Numbered from the stretch's first letter, positions 45,001-53,920 are shown. The stretch: 64,000 nucleotides of DNA from Eutreptiella sp. 'Long Island Sound 2002' (GCA_964036045.1 OZ038379.1:117131104-117195103); one strand, 5' to 3'. Program-made: numbers and translations. The notes: generated by a model not told the origin, from the letters alone.

Positions 45001-46122
45001 CCCGCACCACCAGTCGCCGCACCGGCCGAACCCTACGCCCTACACAACCCCGCAGCGGTACGGCAGCACCTCCGGGGACTCGGGGAACAGGACGTCGTGC
45101 TGTACCTCCGCACCTCCGGCACCAGCACCCCCATCCGGGCGGCCACCCCGGTCCAGGCGGCCACCCTGGGGGAAGGCGTCAGAGACTTCCTCTTCGACGC
45201 CTTCCTCCACGTCGCCCGACACGAGCGCCCCCCACGCGCCACCCCAGACGGCGAGAGCCCGCCCCCCACGGGGAGCCGGATCTGGGTGCCCCCCATCGAC
45301 TGGGGGCGACACCTGGTCGGACACCCCGTGCCGGGGCGGGTGGGCACCAAGGGCCGCACCCGCTACCACGAGCCCGACATGGCCCACCCCCCACCCGACG
45401 CCACCCCCGACAGCACCAAAAAGTGGGAGCGGGAAACATGGGTAGCCCGGATGGCCTCCCTGAGCAACTTCCGGCACCACGTCCCGGGGGACATCCCCAC
45501 CCCCGACGAGCAGCAGCCAGCCCCCTCCACGTACATGACCCTCCTGTACAATCTGCACTACACCCTCTCCACCACCACCTACGACGCACCCACAGACCAC
45601 TGGGTGGTACACGGCACCAACTCCCTCCTCCCCGCCGACTACACCCCCCCCCCACACAACCCGGGCCCCGACACGTACGCCAGGGGGGACGACCCGGACG
45701 ACCCCCACATCTGGGGCACGTGGGAACCCAAATCCCTGGACACGCTGCTCTCCATCCGCAGCGGCTACCAGGGCCTTGGTAGGGCGATGTATTGCCTCGC
45801 CAAGTGGACCCAACGGACCTGGGGGATCCCCACGGACCGATGGGTGTGGGTGGTCACGCGGCGCCCCCAGCAGAGGGAAGCCCCCCGGAACCGCAGGGGA
45901 CCCACCCCCCCACGCCCCACCACCCTACAACTATGCCCGTACATGGTGGCAGCCCGCCTCATGACGCTGCTGTGGCCGGGCCCCCACACCCCCACCCAAA
46001 ACTACCCCCACCTCACAGAGGAGGACATGCCCAGCATCCAGCGATGCTTCTTCCAGACCCTCGACTACCTCCAGCAAACACACCCGCACGTCCTGGAGCA
46101 GATATGGCCACCCCCCGGGTAA
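42062..46122 (+). CDS. LINE B ORF4, split by a nested insertion
   Basis: Frame 2 is open from TGA 42059-42061. A Cys/His module (CPLCVSRR...RCPHCG, about 42239-42340) precedes SFFGFLTDTLRDHLGGYYVA and a helical domain to about 43000, then a long Pro/His-rich linker. At 43729 the frame is interrupted. It resumes in frame 1 after 44826 and continues with GEQDVVLYLRTSGTSTPIRA, WVPPIDWGRHLVGHP, a conserved-looking globular domain, and TAA at 46120-46122. Two copies of a 58-bp repeat bracket the interruption, and its 1097-bp offset accounts exactly for the frame change. Function unknown. The first ATG is at 42470, after the Cys module. Confidence 0.5.
43672..43729 (+). repeat. 58-bp direct repeat, left of nested insertion
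   Basis: Matches 44769-44826 at 57 of 58 positions (the mismatch is at 43684). It encodes HQQPPHPHPIPASTIHQ in ORF4. Confidence 0.9.
43730..44768 (-). mobile_element. Nested insertion with antisense coding
   Basis: A 1.04-kb segment whose first ~0.9 kb departs from the C-rich strand bias of LINE B. On the minus strand it reads as protein: MVNWQEAGKTWPLPHPHAVR (about 44410-44350), NPQCEGGMPRA, then after frame changes AVEDWLRVERYSYRFRQKR, and MWDMIEKKFPEPGNERTLQG with KWQDYQESLAAEAARAAKGG (44075-43850). The inferred protein is charged and helical; no family is recognised. The last ~140 bp (44630-44768) are C-rich like LINE B. It is bracketed by the 58-bp repeat. Confidence 0.55.
44769..44826 (+). 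repeat. 58-bp direct repeat, right of nested insertion
   Basis: Second copy of 43672-43729. ORF4 resumes directly after it in a frame shifted by the 1097-bp offset. Confidence 0.9.
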
Positions 46123-47565
46123 CCCACGTGCCCGCACAGCCGAGACAACGCCGCCACGCCAGCACCAGCACGCACGGATCACCAGGGAAAACGCGCGCAC
46201 ACGCCCGATGCCCGAACCTGCACCCTCGTTCTCGCTACTTACAGGACCCAGCATCATACGCCCGCCCCCGAGGCCCAGGACCCTCCGCCGTCTCCCACAG
46301 CCCTCTCCTCCGCCTCCGACTCCACAACCTCCACCACCACGACCACCTCATCCACCACCACCACCACGTCCTCATCCAGCACTCCACCCCCCAGGCCGCG
46401 GGGGACACCTCCCAAACGGGCCTCCAAACCCGCACCCACCGCGAGCAGCCCCGCCGCCGCCAAGGCCCACGCCCCGACGAAGCCCACGGCCACGACCCAG
46501 CCGACGCCCAAGACCGCCGCCAAACGGCCACCCAAACCCAAGGGTCAACCCGCAGCCAAGCCCAAACCCAAGCCCAAACCCGGCGCCACGACGGCAGCGC
46601 GAGCCCGGCCCCCCGAGGACGTCCTCTACGACATCCGGCCCCAGCCCACCCAGGCCCGAAGGCAGCAGCGCCCAGCGCGGCGCCCCCCCACCGTCACCGA
46701 CGCCACCGCCACCACCTTCATGGCGGAGCGCGCCGCGGCCGAAGCGCGACGCACCTCGTCCCGCCACCTCTCAAAGCCCGCACCACAGGCCCACGGACCG
46801 CTCCCAACCAAGCCAGAACAACGCCAGGGTCCACCAGCAGTGTCCCCGCCCCCCTACCGGCCCTCGATGACAGCCCACATGCAACGCATGCCCCACTACC
46901 GCCGCCGCCGCGAATCCCCACCCAACCCCGAGGCGGAGACCGTACGCGCACACCCGCGGGTCCACATCCGCGTGCACCCCCACTCCCCGCGCACCCCCAC
47001 GGAACAGGACTACGAGGAATCCCCCAGGCCCGCCACCGCCGCCAGTCCCCACGACCACGTCGCACCCACCCACGCCCACTCCTCCGCCCAAGACCGCAGG
47101 CCCGCCCAGGAACAGTGGTGGCAGCGCTGGACCCACACGCAGCTCTGGGAGCTGCGGAAGTGGGCCCGGGGAGAGCCCTCCCTCGAGGGCCTGGTCCATC
47201 GGCCCCGCAAGGGGTCGGTGGAGAACTGCCGCCTCCGGCCGGCGGGGGGGTGGATGCCGCAGGCCGCATGGGAAGCCATGCTGGCCGATGCGCTCCACCC
47301 CCTGGGAGTCCACCCCCGCAACCTCCCCGCGCCCCAGGACCACCCGTATGTCCTCAGGCGCCTGCGGGAGACCCTCCAGGAAACGCAGCGAGACGGCATC
47401 CGCCTGTGGGACATCACCCAAAGCCCAGCCCCGCACGCACACACCCCCTCACCACTCCACAAGCGTCGGCGCACGGACACCGGCAACACCCACAGCACCC
47501 CAAAAGCCCTGCGCGCCACACAACACGACGCACCTGACCCCCCGGCCAGCGGCGCCGCCATCTAA
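46123..47565 (+). CDS. LINE B ORF5, Pro/Lys/Ala-rich then globular
   Basis: Same frame as the ORF4 C-terminal half, separated by the single TAA at 46120; the first ATG is at 46720. The first ~180 residues are low complexity: a Thr/Ser run, then a histone H1-like KPAPTASSPAAAKAHAPTKP and KPKGQPAAKPKPKPKP. After 47100 a compact domain follows: EQWWQRWTHTQLWELRKWAR, GWMPQAAWEAMLADALHPLG and RRLRETLQETQRDGIRLWDI. It ends at TAA 47563-47565. Nucleic-acid binding is inferred from the charge. Confidence 0.45.
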   Translation, partial: PTCPHSRDNAATPAPARTDHQGKRAHTPDARTCTLVLATYRTQHHTPAPEAQDPPPSPTALSSASDSTTSTTTTTSSTTTTTSSSSTPPPRPRGTPPKRASKPAPTASSPAAAKAHAPTKPTATTQPTPKTAAKRPPKPKGQPAAKPKPKPKPGATTAARARPPEDVLYDIRPQPTQARRQQRPARRPPTVTDATATTFMAERAAAEARRTSSRHLSKPAPQAHGPLPTKPEQRQGPPAVSPPPYRPSMTAHMQRMPHYRRRRESPPNPEAETVRAHPRVHIRVHPHSPRTPTEQDYEESPRPATAASPHDHVAPTHAHSSAQDRRPAQEQWWQRWTHTQLWELRKWARGEPSLEGLVHRPRKGSVENCRLRPAGGWMPQAAWEAMLADALHPLGVHPRNLPAPQDHPYVLRRLRETLQETQRDGIRLWDITQSPAPHAHTPSPLHKRRRTDTGNTHSTPKALRATQHDAPDPPASGAAI

Positions 47566-48190
47566 CCCCGTTACCCAGCAAACCACCACCACGGGGCGCC
47601 ACGCCAGGCCCCGCCCAGAAGTCACCAAACGAACCGGACGCCGAAGGAAGCCAACACACACAACAACGAGCACCACTACGCCCAAAGGCGCCGAGCCCAG
47701 GCCCGCTACCGTGGGCTCCTCTCCACCCTCAGCACGACACACACGTCGCTGGCGTCACTCCTCCGCCGTGCCCCCTCCCGCGCCACCGCCCCGCCCCCCC
47801 CCCCCTTCCCGCCGCACGTCCCCACGCCGCCCAGCACCCAGCCCCACACACAGCGCCACAGCATCGCCCTAGTCCGGCTCCTCCACCATCGCGCCACTTG
47901 GCACCTCACAGTAGACCGCCGTCCTGTGGTCCCGCTCCCCCCGGCACCGCTCCTGGGGCCGCACCCGGCCCACGTCGTGTTCGCCCCCACGTCGCGGGCC
48001 GCGGACATCCTCCCGCTCCTCGCCGCCACCCCTCCCGGGCATCGCATACTGCTTGCCGCCAACCCCTCGGTCCTCAGTGAGGTCCTCATCGGGCACGCCG
48101 ACGCCCTGCACGTGCCCGCTGCTGCCCAACCTGCACGCTGCGTACGCCCCCGGCACGCCCGTCGACCCCTCCGTGTGGGACTCCCAGTGA
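47566..48190 (+). CDS. LINE B ORF6, last ORF of the C-rich block
   Basis: Again the same frame, open straight after the TAA at 47563. The order is basic QRRRAQARYRGLLSTLSTTH, a Pro linker, and IALVRLLHHRATWHLTVDRR leading to HVVFAPTSRAADILPLLAAT and HRILLAANPSVLSEVLIGHA. At about 48115 the better reading shifts frame (LPNLHAAYAPGTPVDPSVWD) and ends at TGA 48188-48190, where the C-rich coding ends. There is no ATG at the start. The alternating hydrophobic segments look like a small alpha/beta domain; no family is recognised. Confidence 0.4.
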
Positions 48191-48270
48191 GGCCACCGGC
48201 CACCGGCAGGGTTGGTACCGTACGGCGTTCATGAACGCGTACCGTCCGCGAACGCGTACCGTCTGGTATT

Positions 48271-48297
48271 AATACCGCACAGCAGGTGTGCGGTATT
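48271..48297. repeat. Perfect hairpin, 11-bp arms
   Basis: AATACCGCACA, loop GCAGG, TGTGCGGTATT. Subterminal in the hAT-like element. Confidence 0.85.
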
Positions 48298-48805
48298 GAG
48301 ATGGTGCCGCAGACAGGCACCGCATTGCAGCACGCGCGCACGCTAGACGGAAAATTGCCAGATGAATTCAAATATTGCGAAGAACACGCTGCTGGATCGA
48401 AGGTTTACTACCGATGTTGGTAATTAGCATTATTATGCATTACGGCACCACTTTTAGTCTTGAATCGTAATGTCGCAGTTTTGGGAACATAAGAACGAAT
48501 TCTGCTAATACTAGTATTGTTGTGACCGCGTTGCAAATGCGCATTCAGCGGTGCATGAGTTTCCAGCAGCGGTGCCGTGTACGCTGAAAAACACTGCTCG
48601 CAAGGTTTTAAATCCCTCCTTTTAGATGGGCCATGTGAGGACGTGCTTGTGCAGGACGCGTTCAAAGCCGACGACGATCAGCGTGATGACCACCCTACTG
48701 ACGAGCGGCGTGTATGTTCGGGCCTCAGCCCCTCTCCCTGTGCAAGCGCAAGCCCCATGCTCCAGTGATGCGTCCACCAACGTGCAAGCCTCAGCAATGG
48801 GCATA

Positions 48806-49004
48806 GAATCAGGGCGAAGCAGCCCTGCGCGCACTGCGCGGGACTTCAAGGCGAAGCAGCACTGCGCGTAAAGTCAAGGCGAAGCAGCACTGCGCGTGAA
48901 GTCAGGGCGAAGCAGCACTGAGCGTAGAATCAGAGCGAAGCAGCACTGCGCGCACGGCGCGTGAAGTCAGGGCGACGTGTGAAGTCAGGGCGACGCAGCA
49001 CTGC
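48806..49004. repeat. Minisatellite, 29-37-bp units
   Basis: About seven units built on AGTCAGGGCGAAGCAGCACT plus GCGCGTGA, with length variation. Confidence 0.9.
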
Positions 49005-49645
49005 CTGGGGCGACCTCCGCGCTGCGCCCAAGCGCCAAGGTAAATAAGCGTCGTCTGCCTCCAGTTGTATTCGCCAGAAGTCTTGTTTTCAGTGTGTGTC
49101 ACGTGCGTGTGCCTGTCATTCACATGCAATGAGTGGATCTGTAAATTTGACTTTGGCCTCTGTGCCTCCATCAACCCTGAGGCGTGGCATGCATGTGTGT
49201 ATTGATATCCTGATGTGTAGCCTTGCCTTTGTTTAGCTCTGTTGAATCCTGGGACCCCTCTTTCAAGGCCCACGCTTAGCGCTGGACCAGGAAGAAGACA
49301 GTGTGCAGTAAAGTCGACGTTAAATTATTCTTTGTGTCTGAGTTGCAGGGCAAGACAGGGTAGAGCTGAAAAGTCATTTGCACGGTGTTTTAAGAAACAT
49401 TGTCTTTTTGGCTGAACTGCAGGCAGGGTAGTGCATAAAAGGGAAGCAAACAATTTAAGGTGTGAATCATTTGCAGGGTGTTTTGAGAAACATTTAAAAG
49501 CAGGTCTGTGGTAACAAATATTTGTTGAAATCTTCTGGTGTTTTTGGGACAAAAGTTTGGTTGTTGGAATCAGCTCAAATATATCGTAAAACCAAGGATT
49601 CAGCGGACATTTAGTGGTGCCTACTGGGTCTTCATTGGGGCTAGG

Positions 49646-49683
49646 CGATACCATACAGGACACCGGAGTACTGTATGGTATCG
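49646..49683. repeat. Perfect hairpin, 13-bp arms
   Basis: CGATACCATACAG, a 12-nt loop, then CTGTATGGTATCG. It lies near the right end of the hAT-like element; CTGTATGGTA occurs again just before the right terminus. Confidence 0.85.
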
Positions 49684-49814
49684 ATACCGAACGGTACACG
49701 TACTGTATGGTACCAACCCTGGTACCGGCCGGCCCGCACGCACCACCCCGCACTCGCCTCGGGCGCACGACCCCGTGGACGCCGCTACCCGCACGCCCGG
49801 CCCCGCGCAACCGC

Positions 49815-50190
49815 CTAACCGAGCCAGAACCCAAGCACAAATCAAACCCGAGCCACACCCCAAAACCGCTAACCCTTGACTCCTAACCAAGCCCGCCGAG
49901 GGAACACCGAAACCACAGCCCACACCCACAGCCCACACAGCCGCCTAACCAGCCAGCTCCAGAAGCAAAGAGACACCTCACCAAACCCACCCTGACCCAA
50001 GCCTAACCGAGCCGAGGCCCCAACACAAATCAAACCCGAGCCACACCCCGAAACCGTCAACCCTTGACTCCTAACCAGGCCCGCTGAGGGAAATACGTAG
50101 ACACAGCCCACAGCCACAGCCCACACAGCCGCCTAACCAGCCAGCACCAGAAGCAAAGGGACACCTAACCAAACCCACCCTGACCCATAC
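49815..50190 (+). repeat. 188-bp tandem duplication in LINE B 3' region
   Basis: ATCAAACCCGAGCCACACCC occurs at 49841 and again at 50029; the flanking sequence matches through CGCCTAACCAGCCAGC and CAAACCCACCCTGACCCA in both units. Confidence 0.9.
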
Positions 50191-50440
50191 CCGTGTACAT
50201 CGGGACGCGCGAGCCGCACCCCTGGGGCGCGACCGCCGCCACAGCACCGACGACACACGCCAGAGGACACAACGCTATTGCACCGCCGCACCAGCTGCCC
50301 GTGCCTGTGCCTGCAGTGTACGCGCGCCCCTGTTTTTCTCTTTTTTGTAAAAAAAAAAAAAACAAAAAAAAAACGAAAATTAGGGGGGGAGGAAGAGGGA
50401 CACAACCACCCATGGCACACGCGCACCGCACACAGCACGC

Positions 50441-50610
50441 ACACCGGTGAACAGGAGCCCAGTGGCCCAGGACACCGCACATGCAACACAACACACCGAG
50501 CGAGCACACCGGTGAACAGGAGCCAGCTGGCCCAGGACACCGCAGACACACCACAGCAAACCGCGCGGGCACACCGGTGAACAGGAGCCCAGCGGCCTAG
50601 GACACTGCAC
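50441..50610 (+). repeat. 65-bp tandem repeat, three units
   Basis: ACACCGGTGAACAGGAGCC at 50441, 50506 and 50571, each followed by GGCCCAGGACACCGCA or a close variant. Confidence 0.9.
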
Positions 50611-51173
50611 ACACGTAGGGCGGCCGAAGGACAGGAAAGAACCAATACCCCATGGGTCGGACGCACTGGGGCGACCCAGCCGACCCACCGGGCCAGTGGC
50701 AGGAGCGGTACTCCAAGGCCACTGGTCCGAGCCCGGCCAGGCTGCATCGGGGACCATGGCAAACGTCACCCGGAGCCATGGAAGCAACCGGTGACAGGCG
50801 AGCCGGTACACAGTCCAGGAGGGGGTCACCTGCCAAGCAGAGTGGCCCCGCAACTCAAGCCACAAGGGTGAGGCGGTCGTACCGTAGACAAGCGGGAGCA
50901 ATACCCCTTGTGGTGAGAGATACTCCACACGGCTGGGCAGCCCCCCAGAGCTGCCGCCCAAAGGAGGGGGCATGTGGCCCTACCCATGGACACATGTGGG
51001 GACACCCTCCCACCTGGGACACATGGACCAGGTGGCCGCGACAATGCTTTCCCAAGCACATGCGGGAGCGGCTCAAGAGGCACCTGACATAGGGCAGTGG
51101 GAGGGACAGGACATCCCCTTGGTAAGACCTTCCTCCTGCAATGTCAAAGAAGGCATCCCGAGCTCCCGAAGAT

Positions 51174-51193
51174 ACCTACCTACCTACCTACCT
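51174..51193 (+). repeat. (ACCT)5 tail of LINE B
   Basis: Five exact ACCT units, followed at once by the first base of the right-hand 901-bp repeat. A simple-repeat 3' tail is typical of some non-LTR retrotransposons. The same tail ends the copies at 57201-57220 and 62993-63008. Confidence 0.85.
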
Positions 51194-51485
51194 CAGAGAT
51201 AACCCCAAACCCTGATCTGAGTGCATTGTCAGCAGCACTCAAGACTAAACTGGGGCTCTCTGATTTGAAGAAGCCCCCACCTACCGTGTCCCCTGTGGAA
51301 CTTTTGACCAGGGATGTGAGAAGCTGCCGAGGCATCCGAAGCTCTCCTATGGACACCTGTCCGAGCCCTTTCCAGCCCCGTGTGAGGACTGTGCCTGTCT
51401 GTAGTGTAGGCAACACCACAGAGGCCGAGATGAAGAGGTACGGCCTGCCTGCACTGGAGCTCATTGTGGGCAGTGCCCATGGCTA
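51194..51485. repeat. 901-bp direct repeat, right copy, first part
   Basis: Identical over 292 bp to 33471-33762, ending in the TA that was duplicated when the DNA transposon inserted. Confidence 0.95.
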
Positions 51486-51509
51486 CCCTAGTGACCCCTT
51501 TTGCACACC
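51486..51509 (+). repeat. Left terminal inverted repeat, 24 bp
   Basis: Starts CCCTAGTGACCCC and ends GCACACC; an exact reverse complement of 54394-54417. Confidence 0.95.
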
Positions 51510-51520
51510 TTTGAGCGTAG

Positions 51521-51610
51521 CGGTTGAACAGCGGTTGAACCCAGTTGAACAGCATGTTGCTGTTCAACCCCCCAGTTGAACTCGGTTGAACGCGGTTGAA
51601 CAGTTCAACT
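51521..51610. promoter_or_regulatory. GTTGAAC motif cluster, left subterminal
   Basis: Eight GTTGAAC sites (both orientations) within 90 bp, starting 12 bp inside the left inverted repeat; another at about 51654. Clustered subterminal motifs usually bind transposase; some could also act on the adjacent gene. Confidence 0.7.
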
Positions 51611-51836
51611 GGCCTATCGCGCCAATCGGTGGCGCGTGCTCACGCGATCACGCGTTCAACAGTGGTTAATTAATATACATGACGCATTGAATTGAAGAAT
51701 ATTTAATTTCACCTTTGTGCAATATGGTAGTGTCACCAAAAATAACGTAACAATAAGAACAAATTAGAGCACCAAGAGATTCCCCATTGTGGTTTCTTAC
51801 TTGTATGCAAGGATCCCTCTCATTTTACAATCAAAA

Positions 51837-52187
51837 ATGCCAACGTCAAACTTGAAGCAATGTATTGCAGATCACTACACTGGATTACAATCGGATGAAT
51901 TGATGAGTGATTTGGTCAACTTGTTCACCGCATCCAAGGGTGGTCGTACACTATGGGAACGCCTCAAGACTAGAATGGGTAGTGGGCGGCGTAGTCGACG
52001 CAATGACCGGAAGGTCATGGAAAGGGTGTTTACACCCAAGGATGCCGTCCGGTTGATCCTTGACTTGGAAATGCCGAAAAATAGGTGCTCTACATGTCCT
52101 ACATGCATACCATGGTGCGTTGCATGTATGCAAGGAGTGTTCAACCGTATGCGAGATGCGTTCAAGTGTGCGGTTGAACACATATGA
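51837..52187 (+). CDS. Cys-rich 116-residue ORF of the TA transposon
   Basis: ATG at 51837, TGA at 52185-52187. It begins MPTSNLKQCIADHYTGLQSD. A helical, basic middle (LFTASKGGRTLWERLKTRMG, then RRSRRNDRK) precedes a Cys cluster CSTCPTCIPWCVAC, which could bind zinc. Its last codons overlap an inverted pair of the GTTGAAC motif (about 52138-52182). A DNA-binding role is inferred from the charge and cluster. It may be a first exon spliced to the next ORF. Confidence 0.5.
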   Translation: MPTSNLKQCIADHYTGLQSDELMSDLVNLFTASKGGRTLWERLKTRMGSGRRSRRNDRKVMERVFTPKDAVRLILDLEMPKNRCSTCPTCIPWCVACMQGVFNRMRDAFKCAVEHI

Positions 52188-52289
52188 AACAAATGCGACT
52201 CATGTTTGTGCAACATAGAGTGCCTACCTAGGTTTCATCGAACTATCATGTATATGTCTTCTTCCACATGCAATTTTGGCCCCATTTAA

Positions 52290-53168
52290 AAACGCCGCCT
52301 CGACGAGAAGCGCCAAGAGGCACGTGAGAAGTTCGGGTTGCCAGCGGGATCCGCAGTACGGTGGGTGCTGACCGAGGGTCCAGACAAGCGCCACCGCATC
52401 GCAGTGGGCGCCGTGGCAAAGCCAACGAAGGACGACCCCAAGCCACGGAAGGGGGAGGAGATGGTGAAACTCCCCCCCCAATGGCCCGGAGAGCAGAGTG
52501 AGGCCAACGTCACGTGGCCAGTCATTGTGCGCCTCCGCCACACAGCGTTCACGAGCGAGGATGAGGCAAAGGCCATGTTGGCGAAGTGGGAGGAGAACAT
52601 GGAGAAAGCGACCAAGGAAACCGAGAGCGGAGATGCAAGACATGAAGGCCACGACAAGGAAACCGAGAGCGGAGATGCAAAACATGGAGGCCAAGACGCG
52701 GCAACCGAGAGCGGAGATACAAAAGATGGAGGTCAAGATGGGGCAAGCACGGAAGCAATCGCAAGCACGGAAGCAATCGCGGGAAGTACCACCAATGCGT
52801 CGGACAATGGCACCAAGGAGGACTCCGAGGATCCCATGAAGGAGAGCACTTCAAATGACGTGGACGATTCCAACAAGGAGGGCATGTCCGTGGAGGATTC
52901 GAACAAGGAGGGCACGTCCGTGGACGATGCCAACAAGGAGGGCATGTCCTATGCCCTCAACAACCCCAAGGTGGAGCACGATGCCAAGGAGAATGAACGA
53001 CCTCATGTTGGAGATGATGCAAAGGAGGAAGGTGGACCTCAAGACGGCATGCACGAAGGTGGGAGCGAAAGGGCAATGGCGAGCACAAGGGAGAAGGAGT
53101 GTGCCGATGATGGGAAGGAGGAGGTCGGACCGGAGACGCAAGCGCTATGGGCCGTGGACTCAAAGTGA
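52290..53168 (+). CDS. Acidic repeat-containing ORF upstream of the oxygenase
   Basis: Frame 3 is open after TAA 52287-52289; there is no ATG before about 52460, so an upstream exon or start is likely. The N-terminal ~110 residues are mixed (KRRLDEKRQEAREKFGLPAG, TWPVIVRLRHTAFTSEDEAK). The rest is acidic and repetitive: three ETESGDARHEGHD-like units and four DSNKEGMSVE-like units, probably disordered. It ends in ...WAVDSK-TGA at 53166-53168, with CTAG directly after the stop. The same frame continues into the oxygenase. Confidence 0.55.
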   Translation, partial: KRRLDEKRQEAREKFGLPAGSAVRWVLTEGPDKRHRIAVGAVAKPTKDDPKPRKGEEMVKLPPQWPGEQSEANVTWPVIVRLRHTAFTSEDEAKAMLAKWEENMEKATKETESGDARHEGHDKETESGDAKHGGQDAATESGDTKDGGQDGASTEAIASTEAIAGSTTNASDNGTKEDSEDPMKESTSNDVDDSNKEGMSVEDSNKEGTSVDDANKEGMSYALNNPKVEHDAKENERPHVGDDAKEEGGPQDGMHEGGSERAMASTREKECADDGKEEVGPETQALWAVDSK

Positions 53169-53756
53169 CTAGCCGACAAGGTCCATGAAGCCTTACAAGG
53201 CTTGAAGGGATGGCTCCACAAGAAGAAACATGGAGGAGAGTACCGCCGGATCCTATGGGGAGCAACAAGGAAGTTTCCGACGTTTACACACGTGGGCATG
53301 TCTAAGAGGACACATGATGATGCACATGTTGTGCGCCTTGTAAATAATTTCCTCACAGTTTGTTTACCGTCCCTCAGTTACACCGCAATTTCCATCGTGT
53401 GGGGCAACGGATGTGCACCCATGGATGTACACAAACATCCAAGGGATGACTCCGCGTTGAGTGGGGTGGTGGCGGTGGGTGATTTCCGTGGTGGTGGTTT
53501 CTTTACTACGGCGTGGATGGGTGGTGGGGGGGAGGGGGGGGCGCAGCGTCAAGCATGGATGCAATGTGGGCGTCAAATTGTGCAAGGGGTTGTTGTGGAT
53601 GCACGAAAGGGGGTGATTTTCAATGCGTGGCGTACGCATGGGCCGGAGCGATGGGAGGGTGAAAGGTATGCCATTGTGGCGTATACATCTATCGCGTGGC
53701 ACCGCCTTCCCGCTCCGATGCGCACTGAACTCCTGGACCTGGGGTTCCCATGGTGA
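53169..53756 (+). CDS. TET/JBP-like 2-oxoglutarate/Fe(II) oxygenase domain
   Basis: Same frame as the preceding ORF, entered through UGA-CUA. LADKVHEALQGLKGWLHKKK leads to the domain; the first ATG (in VGMSKRTHDD, about 53298) lies inside it. Features in order: LSYTAISIVWGN, MDVHKHPRD (metal-site block), SGVVAVGDFRGGGFF, VVVDARKGVIFNAWRTHG (distal His), EGERYAIVAYTS (Arg for 2-oxoglutarate) and ELLDLGFPW. This order matches a protist family related to TET/JBP, enzymes that oxidise methylated bases in DNA. The usual HxD reads HKH here, which questions activity. In fungi such genes travel with KDZ transposons; here the carrier has a TA duplication. Confidence 0.7.
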   Translation, partial: LADKVHEALQGLKGWLHKKKHGGEYRRILWGATRKFPTFTHVGMSKRTHDDAHVVRLVNNFLTVCLPSLSYTAISIVWGNGCAPMDVHKHPRDDSALSGVVAVGDFRGGGFFTTAWMGGGGEGGAQRQAWMQCGRQIVQGVVVDARKGVIFNAWRTHGPERWEGERYAIVAYTSIAWHRLPAPMRTELLDLGFPW

Positions 53757-53856
53757 CAGGCACTGGGATTGTTCATCCAATTTGACGTGAATTGTTGGTG
53801 CCATTGTTGTGTGATTGCGATTACGTGCGGCATTTCTCCTAACGCGCTCCAGTGTG

Positions 53857-53920
53857 TGTTCAACCGTGTTCAACCGTGTTCAACCGTGTTCAACCGCGCG
53901 GTTGAACACGCAGTTGAACA
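53857..53920. promoter_or_regulatory. GTTGAAC motif cluster downstream of the oxygenase
   Basis: Four head-to-tail TGTTCAACCG units followed by inverted GGTTGAACAC and AGTTGAACA. Further palindromic pairs lie at 54097-54122 (11-bp arms, 4-bp loop), at about 54311 and at 54358-54380 near the right end. Confidence 0.7.

Larger units (their letters stand above)
48207..49721. mobile_element. hAT-like non-autonomous element, 1.5 kb
   Basis: The left end CAGGGTTGGTACCGTACGG and the right end (on the minus strand CAGGGTTGGTACCATACAG) form imperfect terminal inverted repeats, 17 of 19 matching. CAGGG ends are common in hAT elements. Flanks are GCCACCGG and GGTACCGG, so an 8-bp duplication is possible but imperfect. 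The interior is AT-richer than both C-rich flanks and has no transposase ORF. It contains two strong hairpins near its ends and a 29-37-bp minisatellite. Confidence 0.55.
34372..51193 (+). mobile_element. LINE B: giant C-rich non-LTR retrotransposon
   Basis: A 16.8-kb plus-strand unit with strong C richness and a C-ending codon preference. From left: gag-like ORFs (to 36722), endonuclease-RT-RNase H-zinc-finger polyprotein (to 42046), three further ORFs (to 48190), minisatellites, and (ACCT)5 at 51174-51193. It sits precisely between two copies of a 901-bp repeat, which defines both ends. Two later insertions (43730-44768, 48207-49721) are nested; without them and their duplications it is about 14.2 kb. 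The ACCT tail recurs at two other element ends in the window. That a single element spans all of this is inferred from the flanking repeat, the composition and the single coding strand. Confidence 0.7.

Noticed and set aside
45792-47537. 581-codon frame 3 ORF overlapping ORF4 and ORF5
   Set aside because: Its translation is low-complexity Pro/Arg/His, while frame 1 carries the structured sequence.
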